Origin: Branchiostoma lanceolatum
Lineage: Eukaryota > Chordata > Leptocardii > Amphioxiformes > Branchiostomatidae
Reading direction: 5' to 3'
Length of the DNA stretch: 64,000 nt
Assembly: GCF_035083965.1 (NCBI RefSeq)
Contig: NC_089727.1
Span: 14,894,769-14,958,768, forward strand
The notes beneath the pieces are model-generated. The model was not told the origin of the DNA, searched no databases, and saw nothing but the letters and a program-made list of their open reading frames with translations. This document shows positions 23,619-35,300 of this stretch, piece by piece. Made by a program: the position numbers and the translations under genes. Every line of letters starts with the position of its first letter. Position 1 is the stretch's first letter.

Positions 23619-26600
23619 ATGGCACTGTCTACTCGCTATTTCGTCAACTCTGACGTTAGATATCTTCATGCTAAAAAGCGTGTTTGGCGGTCTAGTTATT
23701 CCTTCGAGGACTGGCTGTTTTTTCGGTCGAAATTCCACCTAGACGTAAAGAAGAGCGCTGGCCAAAACAACCAGGTGAGGACCTGGACCTCCATGAAACA
23801 ATTCACCAAATGGTTGTTTACTACTGACAAGGGGGAGGATGTTCGTTTCGTGGCCAACGTCTTCGTGCAGAAGACAGCTGCCAAGTCTGCGGAGGATTTC
23901 GAGTGGCCGGGAGGAGACGGGGCGAGCCGACCCCAAAGCCCCGTGGTGCCGTACACCGATGCTGTCCAATCTGACACACGAGACGCATACCCAGCGCCCG
24001 ACCTGCCTCATCTGCCGGAGGAAACCTATGACACCAGCTCCACGGTTTCCTCCTCCCCAACATCGGAGGCCGATGACACCAGCTCCACGTTGCCCTCCTC
24101 AGTAGCATCGGAAACCGATGACACCATCTCCACGGCTTCCTCCTCCCTAACAACGGTGACACAGCTCAGTGCAGGGTCTGTCTCCTCCTGGACGGTGTCA
24201 AGCATCACCAACCCGTCTTCGTCTTCAGCAGGCACAGGTAAGGTTTCATAGAATTTACATTCCACTTTGACTCATAAGCAACCAAGTAAAATGCTTGCAA
24301 AAGAAGTGTTACAATATGCAGTCACGTCTTTATGATCCCGTCATTACAGTATAAGGTAATTATATACAAATTTAACGTTATATACCAAGATGCTGATTTT
24401 TTTTCGAAATCTATTTTTTATTGTCAGTGATAACTTGTGCTAACAATGGATGTCTAGTGTGGTTATCAAGCAACGCAAAGCAATTTTTCAAAGCAATTAA
24501 AATGGAAAATAAAATTGATGAGATGATCCTGTCAGTACTGTATGATACATCAATGTTGCACCAACTTAAAGGTGCTTATGCTTGTAACAAAATTTATGTA
24601 AATACAGCAGATTAGTATTGGATTCGTATAACCTTGCTCTGTTCTTTCATATGATTAATACAAAGTGTTGTCTGCTTTCAATGAGATACACTCCATACAG
24701 TTTGTTGCAAATTCAATCATATATCAGCATCAAATGGATATAGATTCTGCATGATATTGTTTATCAAGGGTTTAAGCAACTTGGTTTTACCCTAAGCTTG
24801 CAATATTCCTGAGTTTTTGTGTCTTATGCTTGCAAATTGTTCTCCATGTTGCAAACATTGCATATTTCAGTACACAGAGAGTAGTGAGAACCTCTATTCT
24901 AGTGTTTTTCAAGTGCTGTCTTATTCTTTATCACAAGCTATGTGTATCATACTCATAGGAAGCAGCACAAGTAAGCCTTATTCAATGCCTCAGAGATCGT
25001 GTTGTTCAACAATTTTGTTCTTCTTGTCAGTTAGTTAAAGTTCAATTCCTCCCACACCATAAGGTGTATAGGGTGGTGCCCATCCCCATTTCATAGCCCT
25101 GGGCTAATCTCCAAGCAGATCTATAGGTTGCGAAGACCGTATCAAACTGGCAGAAGAAGTACGTTTTGCAACTTCTTCCAGTTGGATACGGTCTTTGCAA
25201 TCCATTGGGCCTGTTTGGAGGCTAGCCCTGGGCCACACTGTGGTGCAATCACTGCAGCAGGGGGCTAGTACACTGGCAGTGGAGTGTGTTTAACTTCCAT
25301 ACTGTTTCAGAAGTATGTACCATTTTTCTAAAGTCTTTGGTATGACTCAATGTGCCTCTTGTCCTAACCCAGGGCTTGAACCCGGGCCTTCTGGTCCAAG
25401 TAATTTGAACCAGATGTGGCAAGTACCAGAAGCGCAGACCACTATACTACAGGGACACTCTGTTCTTCTTGTCAGGCTTATATGAATTTGTTCTCTTAAG
25501 TACCTTAATTACTCTGGGAAGGAGGATGACCTCATGACGAGAGTATTAGAAATGCTTTTGTTTGCACATTCGCAGCTAGAACTCAGGATCCTGATTTGGT
25601 GTGTAACTTGGTATCTCGTTTGCCAGGCTGGGCGTGATGATGCACGGTGTCTTTTTTTGTACCGTAACTGCTTTTATCGTGCATCACCACACGCAATCTA
25701 GCAAACAATATGCCAAGTTACATACCAAAGCAGCGACGGGGTCGTTAGTTCTAGTTGCGAACGTCTGCATGTGAACCCTTTTTTTCGTACCAAACCCGGA
25801 AGGCTGGTGACCTCCTGACTTCTCCGTCGAACCACAAACGGCTATGCACATTTTGTGTTAGTGCAATTTGCACTGGTTGCCACTTAAGTGCGACTCTGGT
25901 CTGTGGCGGATTGAAGGTCTCATTCACAGGTTTTGCACACCATGTACTTAATGATTAAGAATTGCACCAAGAATTTGGAAACATTTTCCACTGTTTTTCA
26001 AATTGGGGGTCTCAAGATAAGGACAAAACCTCTCTAGACACACATTAATTAGTAACCACATGATAGTAACAAGTCCATTCTATTCTTTACAGAGACCCTG
26101 ACTGACCCTACCCTACCAGTGAAGAGTAAGTACAACTTTAAGACAGGATGGTCTCAGCTCTATAAGCTTTATGCTTTGTCAATCATCTTAACTTGAAGCT
26201 CTCAGTGGACTGTAGAGGATCACCTTTAAAAAAGTCTGCTTAATGTGATGTTATATAGACTTTAAACTACTTGCCCTCTCTGAATTAACTACTGACTATT
26301 AGTATTATTGAATGTTTGTTTTTAATGTTTGTTTTATTTGTTATTGAAAACAGAAATTTAAAGCTGAGGTGCCGTAAAGGTATCTGTAGTAGTGTGAAAG
26401 GGGTGTATGATTCTAGCAATTGGTCTTTACTTACTGTAATTTGTCATTCTTTTCAATAACAAGATATGAAGCTCTTCACACTGTGTATCAATGGTAATGT
26501 TAATGTGGCTGTGAGGTTGTGGTAAAGCATTATATTTCAGCTGTCCTTCATAGTAAGACAGTATGACAACATAACCATATGTTATGACATTGTCTTTTGT

Positions 26601-29600
26601 TGTTTTTGTTGTGTAGAGACAGGCATCCCCAGGTGGATGTTGTGCGATCTCCAAGCTGCAGCCGAGCAGAGGGGGTACAGAATCAACCTTGTGGAAGGGT
26701 ACATGAAAGGTGGATATGGCTGTGTACTTTTCGGAGACATCACCGCTAAGCGCCTCGTGCGGCACAAGCAAGTAATGGATGCTGCCATTCACAACGGTCA
26801 TTCCAAGGTGAGTACAAGTGTGTATACAATCTGCAAGTTATCTGTGCTGCTACATGATGTATTTTAGGAGCTGTTGATTAAAAAATACATTGTGTAAAGC
26901 AAGGTTTACAAAATATTTTTCACCTTGATATTCCATTGAGAAAAATGATTCTATAGCCATCCATAGGAAAACAGTAGCCCTAAATTTGGACAGCTTGAAC
27001 ACAATGAAAATGTTGGTCAGCCCTACATCATTGTTGGTTGATTCATATAAAACTGCCCTTCCACCATGTATGATTGAGACATTGTAACAGTAGCCAATCA
27101 GAATGCAAGGTACCAATCATGTTGTGATAGCCAGGTGCCATTGACCCTGGAGTTAGAATGTGTGTTTTCCAGTAAGCCAAGTTACTGTAGAAATACATAT
27201 GTTAATAGACATCCTGTGATGATATGTGTGATGGTGATCTGTGTGATGATGATGATGATGTGTGAAGATGATGTGTGTGGAGATGATGTGTGTGGAGATG
27301 ATGTGTGTAATGATGATGTGTGGAGATGATGTGTGTGATGGTGATGATGTGTGGAGATGATGTGTGTGATGATGATATGTGTTATGATATCTGTGATGAT
27401 GATGTGTGTGATGATGATGATGTGTGGAGATGATGTGTGTGATGATGATGATGTGTGGAGATGATGTGTGTGATGATGTGTTTGATGATATGTGTGATGA
27501 TGATGTGTGAATATGATGTATGTGATTAGGCGTGTGATGATGTATGTGATGAAAATGTATCTAGAAATTGATTTGCATAATTGTTGTGTAAACGTCTTTC
27601 GCTAAAATATGCAACAGGCAACATTAACACTATTAAAAGAATATATTTATTTGATTGGTTTATTTGCATCACATATAGGAATAAATGTTGGCATGTGATA
27701 CAGAATGACTATATCTTGCTCCTGCAGGTTGCCTACAAACTTATGCAACACAGCTTCGTTGTCGAAGGGAAGACTGTACGAGATCAATATCAGTGGTCGG
27801 CCATAAAGTCGGAACTTCAAGTCCTGAACAGGACGAGGGTCAAACCCCACCCCAATCTGGTAAGTTCTTCCGTAGTTGTGTCTTCTCTATATCCAGTCTA
27901 TGTAAAAAGATAGTTGTGCAAAACAATTGTGAACGATTTAAATTGTTCACAATTGTCAAATAAGAATTAATCAGACCAAGCAGAACCCCATGGCAGCAGC
28001 ATTATTTCTGTATTTACAGCTTGCTCTTAATTGATAGATACCTTAAGCTGATGATGGGAAAGCAAACAAATTGTTGCGAGAAGATCTTGCAGTACCACCT
28101 ATGACTGAGCATTTGGTACGGAAACCAGGGCTCGAAATACTGGGTGCATGTGCACCTGTGTGCACCCAAAATTGGAGCTGTGCGCCCAATTTTGGGGTGC
28201 ACCAGTGCACCTAGTCTTTTTTAAGGCTACAAGTACTATTGTACACTAGCATACAGGATATTCTTGAAATCTGAGTATCAGAAAAAGCATTATAACCTTT
28301 GTTTCATGTATGACTTGTTAAACATTTTGAAGTTAGCTATGGAATTACAGATGGAAGTTCTTAAGAGAGGCAGTAGGGTTTAGCTATGTAATTTTGGTTT
28401 GCTGACACTCAATTTTTAGGTTGGGTGCACCAGTGCACCTGTTCCCAAAAATGAATTTCGAGCCCTGGAAACGCTTTGCAAATTTTTCACAATACTTAAT
28501 CAGACCAACTGGAGCCCCATGGAAGCAGTGTTAGACACCTTGAACCAAATAGCTGATGATGGGAAAGGAAAGAAATTGTTGCATGAAGGTCCCACTTCCA
28601 CCTATTACAGTGTGTATTCAGTACAGACAGTAGGGGTTGTATGGATTTTTTTTAGTTTACTCCTAGCATCATACTGCAAATTTACAAAGTGATGCAGTTT
28701 GAAGGCAAAGGTATCCTCAAGTAGGTGATGCTGCATGAAGTACCACAGACAACCTAGCAGGAGGACAACCAATCTTCACTGTTCAGTAGCAAGGACAACG
28801 TAGCAGGAGGACAACCAATCCTCACTGTTCAGTACCAAGAACAGCATAGCAGGAGGACAACCAATCCTCATTACTTAGTACCAATGACAGCCAAGCAGGA
28901 GAACCAAGGCCCACTGGTCATTACCAAGGACAGCATATAGCAGTAAGACAACCAAACCTCACTGTTCAGTACCAAGGACAGCATAGCAGTTGGACAACCA
29001 AACCTCACTGTTCAGTACCAAGGACAGCATGGCAACAGGACAATCAAACCTCACTGTTTAGTACCAAGGACAGCATTGCAGGACAACCAAACCTCACTGT
29101 TCAGTACCAAGGACAGCATAGCAGTAGGGCAACCAAACCTCACTGTTCAATACCAAGGACAGCATTGCAGGACAACCAAACCTCACTGTTCACTACCAAG
29201 GACAGCATAGCAGTAGGACAACCAAACCTAAATGTTCACTACCAAGGACATGATAACAGGAGGACAGCCAAACCTAAATGTTCAGTACCAAGGGCAGCAT
29301 GACAACAGGACAATGAAACCTAAGTGTTCAGTACCAAGGACAAAATAGCAGTAGGACAACCAAACCTCTGTTCAGTACCAAGGACAAAATAGCAGTAGGA
29401 CAACCAAACCTCACTGTTCAGTACCAATGACAGCATTGCAGGACAACCAATCCTAATTGTTCAGTGCCAAGAACAACCTCGGTGGAGGACAACCAAACTT
29501 GACTGCTGTGCCATTATTACTAACCAAGGCAGATGAACTGGAACACTGTTTACTCAGATTAACTTTGTCAACAAAGTGTAGATGACAGTAACCTGGACAC

Positions 29601-32335
29601 GACCACAGCAGCCTTTTTACAGTTTTTCCCTTCTTGTGTTTTACAGCTCAACTTGTACGATACGTGGGTCAACAACCATATTGCCATCTTGGTCTGCCCG
29701 AAAGCAGAAAGCGTCGACTTATCGTACTACATTGCAGAGCAGAAACCATGTGTGTGCCTTCCCCAGCTTGACTGCAGCTGCACAAGTGGCCTACCGGAGA
29801 GTGTTGCCAGGGCTCTCTTTTCACAGATAATAAACGGCCTGAAATACCTCCATGGTCGAGGCATATACCACAGGTAACTAGGGAAGCTCTTTTGACATAA
29901 ACACAGTAAACCTTCCAACAAGGATACAGGTGTCAGGCAGACTAGCTTTTATTTTACAATTGGACAACAAAAATAGAAATGATAAAATCCTTAGGAAAGC
30001 TTTAATGGATTAATTTCTGACTGCTATTACAAGGTTCATTCATTTATTTTGTCATCATCATTTCTTATTCATCAGCATTTGATTTGATGACTTTCTTCGC
30101 TACACTTAGCTTTAGAACTTTTGTTATACTTTGTCTTGCAGAGTTTTACATGCTTTTATCAAACATTTTGATTTGTAGTCTAATTTGCTATGTTGAATTT
30201 GAGTTAGGAATAGCTTCCTTATTTCATTTACTTTTGTTGAAGAAGCAGTTTCCTTGTCCTCTCATTTAGAGATCTGAAGACAGAGAACGTACTGTTGGAC
30301 CGATTTTACAAAGTCAAAATTTGTGGTGAGTGTAGGTGTAGGGATTTCATAATTAGCTCACTTAGGATACAGATAAACCTAGACAGATGCCTCCAAGTAG
30401 TTAGGAAAGTAAAGGAAATTCTAATTGAAAATGTTGTATCTTCGATAGTTGAAGGTCCACAATTTAGTTCTGACCACAGCTATGGATAAGTATAGATTCA
30501 TACATTCAGCTGCTTGGAAAGGTCACCTGCTTATGATCATTGAAAATAAAAACATTTCAGTCAACATGGTGAAAAGTATTTAGGTAAATGCTGATCATGG
30601 TTAGGAACTTAAACTTGCGAGAAGAGAAACAAGCCCAACAGTGAGTTCCTTCCATGTCTGTATTTGATCAACCATAGATGCAACTACCCCTAATCATAAA
30701 TGACACAATGACTTAACTTCAAGCCAAACGATATTTATTGTATTGCATTTCATAAGTGAGCAGGATTGGTGCGCAAGAATTTCACTTTGAAACATGAAGA
30801 TTTACTTTTCAAACTCCTCTTTCAACAGACTTTGGGCTGGCTATCAAGTACAGACGACCTCTTGGGCACTTCAAGATCTGCAGGGACCGTGTTGGGACTC
30901 ACCCAAACATCTGCCCAGAGGCGTTGCGGGGTCATCGTTACTCCCCGAAGCAGGCTGATCTCTTTGCCATGTAAGTACAGTCCAGCATTACCGGTAGAGA
31001 GTGTCTACAAACCTTCAAGGATTTAATATTATCCACATTGAAGATCGTTTAAGAGGGAAAGAAAATTTCTGAAGCTCCTGCTTTAAGGACACTGATCAGA
31101 TGTTTTGTATGGTTGGGGTACAGAATGAAGCACAAAATAGCCACATTGATCATCCAAAAATCAAATATTGGTATGAAGATGTGTTCCATGGAATTAATGA
31201 TGACCAACATCAGTTACGGTGAGTTACCCAGAAATAGATACTTATAATAATGATATTGAAATGATAATCAGTGCTAGCTGTGGCAATCACCGTCTTAATC
31301 TGGTTGAAAGCAATCCCCAGTGTGAACATACAATTGAATCATCAGTCTGAAGAAACATCAGTCCCTTTGATGTGCACATGCATCTAAACTTTAACTGTGA
31401 ACATCTTAGCAACCACCTGAGTCTGAACACATATCTAAATTACTTCAGTTGCTGGCCCCACTAGTATAAACAAGCATTTGAATTACAGTGTTAACATGCA
31501 TGACAATGTACACTTTATCTCAAACAGTAGCCGTCATCAGTAAGAACTATAATGTGACAATAAGTTACAAAGAATACCACCACTTTTGTTGCATCAGGGG
31601 TACGTTGTTACACCACCTGACGGTAGGACGAAGGTTCTACAACGTGCCGTGCCATGAGACAGATAACGCCCAGACCAAAGCAATCTTTAAACAGATGCAC
31701 AGGTGGAGAGGCCGACCCCCCATCAGCCAGGAGTTTGTCTCCTCGGGTAAGAAACCACACAACTCTCACTTGTCTGTTTGCATCCCAAGCCCTACAGTGG
31801 TCTGTAATATTCTGCATGAATGTTATTGTTATATCACTAAATTAAAATGTATATCAACTGAACATTTTTCCCCCCTTAAGTTACACTTAATGCCTTCCAC
31901 CCTAGCTTACCCAACTTTTATCACAGTAATTTGTATTCTATGTATTAAACATACATTATTGAATTTATTGCATTTTGTACCTTTTTATATATTTCAGAGT
32001 TAGCTAAACTTATCTATGCCCTCACTAACGAGGAGGGAAACAGGCGGCCCAAGCTGAAGGCTGTCAGAAAGTCTTCATGGCTCCTGGACAAGGAGACAAC
32101 TCCCCCCTACCTGATGGACGTTGTCTGCGCTGCACATTGCCGGAAAGTCCTTACGATCAAGCTGGGGAAAGTAAAAGATCCGGAGAAGTTGCAAAGGATT
32201 AGGCAGCTCCTTACCTCCATGGGCACTGGAGAAAAGCCTCTTAAAGGCGGCGCATCAGAAAAAGAGGGAGACACTGACAACATCGAGGACGGACACAGCC
32301 GCACCCATGCTGGATCGTCCAATCATCACTTGTAA
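23619..32335 (+). CDS. Divergent protein kinase with novel N-terminal region, 9 exons, 628 aa
   Basis: Predicted protein-kinase; substrate and family not recognised. Exons: 23619-24237, 26093-26125, 26617-26807, 27728-27859, 29647-29873, 30270-30325, 30829-30970, 31598-31746, 31998-32335 (TAA), all phase-consistent. ATG at 23619 (MALSTRYFVNSDVRYLHAKK) is the first clear start. Residues 1-100 form an unfamiliar basic, aromatic-rich module. About 125-206 are Ser/Thr/Asp-rich with an internal repeat (DDTSSTLPSSVASE). The kinase domain spans about 240-540: glycine loop GGYGCV (249-254), lysine in VAYK (285), helix-C glutamate near 310, catalytic loop HRDLKTEN (400-407), DFG (420-422), CPEAL in place of APE (448-452), helix-F aspartate 463 in DLFAMG. 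All catalytic residues are present, so it should be active. An insert of about 18 residues (PCVCLPQLDCSCTSG) precedes helix E. Most eukaryotic kinases of this type act on Ser/Thr. A 46-bp minisatellite fills much of the intron 27860-29646. Confidence 0.8.
25094..25234. mobile_element. Palindromic MITE, ~140 bp
   Basis: TAGCCCTGGGCTA...GACCGTATC(A/C)AACTGG...AGAAG at 25094-25170 pairs with CTTCTTCCAGTTGGATACGG...TAGCCCTGGGC at 25176-25234. The whole segment can fold into one hairpin. It lies in the first kinase intron. Confidence 0.7.
25380..25455 (-). mobile_element. tRNA-like SINE head
   Basis: On the minus strand, TAGTATAGTGGTCTGCG (A-box-like) and GGGTTCAAGCCC (B-box-like) are separated by about 50 bp, resembling a decayed tRNA with a long insert. 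It is probably a SINE fragment, not a working tRNA gene, because the acceptor stem does not pair. Confidence 0.45.
25556..25766. mobile_element. Palindromic MITE, ~200 bp
   Basis: TTCGCAGCTAGAACT...GTGTAACTTGGTAT...GATGATGCACG on the left pairs imperfectly with CGTGCATCACC...GCCAAGTTACAT...AGTTCTAGTTGCGAA on the right, around a short T-rich spacer. It is a fold-back element in the first kinase intron. Confidence 0.7.
27225..27560 (+). repeat. GATGATGTGTG-rich simple repeat
   Basis: Irregular tandem GATGATGTGTGTGGAGATGA-type units cover about 335 bp of the intron between the kinase exons at 26617-26807 and 27728-27859. It is low-complexity and not coding. Confidence 0.9.
27918..27960. repeat. 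Short perfect hairpin
   Basis: ACAATTGTGAAC, a short AT centre, then GTTCACAATTGT make a 12-bp stem with an 8-10-base loop just inside the kinase intron that starts at 27860. Confidence 0.7.
28125..28468. mobile_element. 344-bp inverted-repeat element
   Basis: Ends CCAGGGCTCGAAAT and ATTTCGAGCCCTGG are exact inverted repeats. Just inside, GGGTGCA(C/T)...TGCACCT words recur in both orientations. There is no coding capacity. A relic of the same family is at 640-746. I see no clear target duplication. Confidence 0.75.
28742..29500 (+). repeat. ~46-bp minisatellite, about 16 copies
   Basis: The unit reads ACCAAGGACAGCATAGCAGT followed by AGGACAACCAAACCTCACTG and TTCAGT, with point changes and small deletions between copies. 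It occupies most of the kinase intron before the exon at 29647. It is non-coding: stops occur and the period is not a multiple of three. Confidence 0.9.
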
Positions 32336-32934
32336 TAGAGGGGGCACTGAATCATGGATAAAACTGGGAGAAATGGTAGGAATATTTTCCTTTTAGTTAA
32401 CGCTTAGTTCAGATCAGATAAACCTATTATGTTTGGGTAGAAGATAACGTCTGAATGGAAACTGTCAGAGATTTTGGAATGGGCATATATGACAGAAGAT
32501 ATGGATCTTTTTGAATCCTTCATTTTTATGTGCCTTCAATAAGGTCACATGATCTTGAGCAGTTTATGATAAATACAAACAATCCCAGCTTTAGAGAAAT
32601 GAAATAATTCCAACAACTTTGTCATTTTTCTTCCAGATAAAATCTACACCAAAGGGACAAAGGGACAAGACTGCAAAAAACTCCATTGACAGTTAACATG
32701 ATAGCTTATGTTAGCCTCATTTACTTGAATAATGCAAAGTTTGACTGCAACCTAAAAGATCCTGAGCATGACATTAAACTGCTTCCAAGTAGCGGGAGAA
32801 GGCTTGTGGGAGGGGCCAGTAAGTCCCAACTGGCCTCATGAAATGCCCACGGAAGACTAGCTACTGAACCCCTCTGAACCCACGTGCACTGAACTCCCTA
32901 TCTAGATCTGAGCAGGTCTATGCTGAAATGCAAA

Positions 32935-33975
32935 GACCTCCATAGAGCAGGTTACAACCTGCAGAGCAATGCAAGGACCTCCAGTGAATTCCCCTGTATT
33001 TGAAGAAGAGAAAGCTCAAGGCCTGCAGAGCAAGGAACTCCTGTGAATTGCCCTGTATTTGAATAACAGAGAGTTCAAGGCCTACAAAGCAAGGAACTCC
33101 CGTGTATTCCGCTGTATTTGAAGAAGAGAGCAGTTCAATGTCTACAGAGCAAGAAACTCCTGTGTATTCCGCTGTTTTTGAAGAAGAGAGAGTTCATTAG
33201 GCCTACAGAGCAAGGAACTCCCGACGTGTATTCCGCTGTATTTGAAGAGGAGAGCAGTTCAAGGCCTACAAAGCAAGGAACTCCCATGTATTCCCCTGCA
33301 TTTGAAGAAGAGAGCAGTTAATTTTTAGGCCTGCAGAGCAAGAAACTCCTGTGTATTCCCCTGTATTTGAAGAAGAGAGCAGTTCAAGGCCTACAGAGCA
33401 AGGAACTCCTGACGTGTGTATTCCCCTGTATTTGAAGAAGAGAGAGTTCAAGGCCTACAGAGTAAGGAACTCCAGTGTATTTCGCTGTATTTGAAGGAGA
33501 GAGTTCAAGGCCTGCAGAGTAAGGTACTCCCGTGTATTCCCCTGTATTTGAAGAAGAGAGAGTTCATTAGGCCTACAGAGGAAGGATTTACTCCAGTGTA
33601 TTCCACTGTATTTGAAGAAGAGAGAGTTCACTTCAAGGCCTGCAGAGCAAGGATTCCTGTACATGTGTATTCCGCTGTATTTGAAGAAGAGAGAGTTCAA
33701 GGCCTGCAGAGCAAGGAACTTCTTTGTATTCTGCTGTATTTGAAGAAGAGAAAGTTCCAGGCCTGCAGAGCAAGGAACTCCTGTGTATTCCACTGTATTT
33801 GAAGAAGAGAGAGTTCAAGGCCTGCAGAGCAAGGAACTTCTTTGTATTCTGCTGTATTTGAAGAAGAGAAAGTTCCAGGCCTGCAGAGCAAGGAACTCCC
33901 GTGTATTCCGCTGTATTTGAAGAAGAGAGAGTTCACTTCAAGGCCTGCAGAGCAAGGAACTCCTGTGTATCCCCA
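32935..33975 (+). repeat. 59-bp minisatellite, about 17 copies
   Basis: The unit combines TGCAGAGCAAGGAACTCCTG, TGTATTCCGCTGTATTTGAA and GAAGAGAGAGTTCAAGGCC, with small insertions in some copies. Open frames crossing it on both strands change frame from copy to copy because the unit is not a multiple of three, so it is not protein-coding. It separates the kinase stop codon from the small gene at 34111. Confidence 0.92.
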
Positions 33976-34110
33976 TGTTTAGATCTAAAGAGGAGAGCAG
34001 GTTACAACCTGCAGCCTGGACAGTTGAGCAGGGAGGACAACACACCCATGTTGAATAGGGAAGAAGAGTAGATCAGGAACATTGAGCCATGTCAGCAGGC
34101 TATAGCTGAA

Positions 34111-35300
34111 ATGGACACAAAAACCCAAAGCCATCAAAAAGAAAAAAAAATCATTAAGACATCATCAAGCTACACAACAAATATTGGCCTGGACAGTATG
34201 AGTGTGTCACTGAGTTCTCTTGAAGTGTACACCCCTGACTGGAAGGCACTGAGTTGTGACAACACGTCACCACAGCCTAGACATCTGACCAGAGAGGACG
34301 ATGGACAGGACCAATCACCCGGTGAGTGGTGTAGGGTAGGGAACCAAACTACAAACAATGGTGAGTTTTGTACTGTAGGGAACCAGCAACTTCATATACC
34401 TGGTGAGTTTTGTAGCCGAGCAGGTAACTAAAGCTTTAAACATGGGATTTACTTGTGGTGTTAGGAACTAAACTTTAAACATCTGGTGAATTTTGTAATT
34501 TAGGGAACCAAAACCTTCACATACCTGGTGAGTTTTGTAGATAACGGAACCAAGAGATCATACACCAGGTCGGTTTTGTAGCGTAGGTTTGCCCACTGCT
34601 GGAGACAAGCTGCCCAACTTGTCTCGGCCTCTACTGAGTCAGACATATTTTTTATTTTACAAAGTTGCTGCAGGTTTGAAGCCTCTGATGATGTAGTGGT
34701 TCTTAGGCACCTTGCTGTAAAGTGTACAATTAGGATGAGAACAGAGACTATATAATTATAGTTATTTTACCCAAAGAAAAGCTAGTATTTAATCCAGTAT
34801 TGCACTTTGCACCCCTGTGACTTGATCTTCCATTTCCCCTGTTTTGTACAGGTGTCAGCCTCCCTTTCATAGGATATGGGAAAGGTGATCTGTCTGATGC
34901 TGCCCTTAATCACTCAACATTCCTGACGGGGACATGGGCACAGAATTACCACAGGTGAGTTTTGTATCTGCAATGTAAATGGTTCCTACTGCTTTAAGTA
35001 GAAGAGCAAAAAGAGCCTTGGGAAGAAAGAGATAATTGTTCTTGTTACATGACTGATGGATGACTGAGGGAGTAATGAGTGATTGTTTAGTGTAAGTGTG
35101 TAACTGCCTTTCCAGAGACAGAAAAGCTGACTGAAGAAAACTGTAGCAGCTACTTTCCTGTTGTCTAACAGTTTGTTCTATCCATGATGCATACCAGCTA
35201 CAGCTAGGAACCAAGTGTGTGGGGAAGACATCAGACATAGTGACCTTTTAACAGCCCAGCCAAAAGTAAGAAGTCGGCAGAACCAAGCAGTGGCAGATGA
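34111..35300 (+). CDS. Small three-exon gene of unknown function, ~119 aa
   Basis: Exons 34111-34321, 34852-34954 and 35255-35300 join in phase, with donors GTGAGT and GTGAGT and acceptors TTTTGTACAG and TTTTAACAG. The predicted protein begins MDTKTQSHQKEKKI and has a Ser-rich, polar first exon. The more protein-like middle reads GVSLPFIGYGKGDLSDAALN then HSTFLTGTWAQNYH, and the tail is basic (PAKSKKSAEPSSGR, TGA). I recognise no family. The open frame continues upstream to an acceptor-like CAG near 34103, so the first exon may be internal. These exons could instead be an alternative 3' end of the kinase gene, whose stop codon is 1.8 kb upstream on the same strand. Confidence 0.45.
34321..34590 (+). 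repeat. ~41-bp tandem repeat of a donor splice site
   Basis: Starting at the exon border at 34321, the block GGTGAGTTTTGTAG...TAGGGAACCAAA...ACATACCT is repeated about six times at roughly 41-bp spacing, with copies near 34321, 34360, 34402, 34487, 34525 and 34570. Most copies keep a usable GTGAGT donor. The second exon's donor at 34955 has the same GTGAGTTTTGTA word. Confidence 0.8.

Noticed and set aside
25380-25455. Functional tRNA gene
   Set aside because: Box-like motifs are present but the acceptor and anticodon stems do not pair; a SINE fragment fits better.
28742-29500. CRISPR-like array
   Set aside because: Units are contiguous with no unique spacers, and the context is a eukaryotic intron; it is a minisatellite.
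33118-33936. Several overlapping open frames on both strands (up to 128 codons)
   Set aside because: All are translations of the 59-bp minisatellite; the frame shifts with each unit.
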